Shown here: one piece after another, positions 63,516 through 64,000 of the stretch
Position numbering within the stretch: position 1 is the stretch's first letter
How the letters are laid out: each line of letters starts with the position of its first letter
Assembly (NCBI GenBank): GCA_949752795.1
Contig: OX457058.1
Span: 164,364,223-164,428,222, forward strand
DNA from: Hyperoodon ampullatus
Taxonomy: Eukaryota > Chordata > Mammalia > Artiodactyla > Ziphiidae
DNA length: 64,000 nt
Direction: 5' to 3'
Notes under the pieces: generated by a model
The model's input: only the letters and a program-made list of their open reading frames with translations
What the model was told of the DNA's origin: nothing
The model's database searches: none
Program-made: the position numbers and the translations under genes

Positions 63516-64000
63516 AACAAAGAACTGAGCTAGGAGATTGGAGTGAGAAGTGACAGGCAGCTACCTGGTAACCGAAGCACCTGTGGAACCTGATAAATCT
63601 TGGAGTGAGTAGTGAACTTCCTGCAGGGCTGTGGAAAGGGGCTCATGTTATTTTAACTGCAGGTTAAAGGAAAATATAAGGCGAGCAGAATGAAGGACTC
63701 AAGAATATTTGGGTTAAAAGCAAAACCCAAAATTCATGGACTTTAATATATCCTAGGGTCATTTACGGCTTAATCTTTGCAGACCAGTAATCAAAAGTAA
63801 GTCAAAAGTAACTCCATTCAAAAAAGCATGAAAGGAAATTCAATTCACAATCCAGCAAAACCATTTTTAAAGCCGTTCTTCCTGTCTTCACTTCTCTTGC
63901 TCTTCACAATGGCTTCGGATCTCGAAATCAAACTCTCCTCTCTCTGCAGCATGCACCCCACCAGCCCTTGATCATGTAAATTGACTTGGTTTCACTTTCT
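63516..64000. other. Non-coding stretch without recognised features
   Basis: No coding frame or named repeat recognised up to the window edge. Confidence 0.5.

Noticed and set aside
1..64000. A novel operon, defence system or other undescribed gene system
   Set aside because: The window has no supported coding genes. Spacing, repeats and composition are those of mammalian non-coding DNA.

Overview
This is mammalian nuclear DNA from a cetartiodactyl, most probably a cetacean (whale or dolphin). The main evidence is a set of about 17 tRNA-derived SINEs. Most are the roughly 200-bp form that starts GGGCTTCCCTGGTGGCGCAG, carries a pol III B box (GGTTCGTGCC) and ends in an A-tail. This looks like the CHR family of whales and hippopotamus. 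The window also holds L1 elements with a cetartiodactyl-type 3' end and ancient mammal-wide repeats (MIR, L2, MER20, MaLR LTRs, ERV-L). The species call is inference from repeat type; no database was searched.

I find no protein-coding gene, rRNA, tRNA gene, CRISPR array or operon that I can support. Almost every open frame of 60-200 codons is a translation of a SINE, an L1 fragment, a microsatellite or chance. The window reads as intergenic DNA or one very large intron. Its only recognisable coding sequence is dead transposon sequence: L1 ORF2 fragments (1439-2325 minus, 17815-18860 plus) and an ERV-L pol relic (19706-20690 minus).

Layout. 1-5 kb: a long 5'-truncated L1 and single-copy DNA. 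5-13 kb: SINEs, two copies of an unnamed old repeat, hAT, L2 and MIR pieces, then an L1 tail abutting an ERV1-like LTR. 13-21 kb: a MER20 with a perfect 8-bp duplication, SINEs, old L1 and the ERV-L relic. 21-29 kb: sparse, with a CpG cluster, a second hAT element and a long-form SINE. 29-41 kb: two more LTRs, L2/MIR fragments, and AT-rich repeat-free blocks that could be conserved non-coding sequence. 41-49 kb: SINEs, a GGGA array and old repeats. 49-64 kb: a 22-bp minisatellite, many SINEs (some nested in L2), a nested L1, a MaLR LTR and an L1/HAL1-like stretch.

The elements do not work together as a system. The window is a layered record of insertions: MIR and L2 oldest, then MaLR, ERV-L and hAT, then L1 and LTRs, with the SINEs last, as shown by nesting and by intact target-site duplications. 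I did not find a previously undescribed biological system. The items most worth a second look are the minisatellite, the CpG cluster, an unassigned open frame near 5.5 kb, the related LTR pair, the ERV-L relic and the repeat-free blocks.
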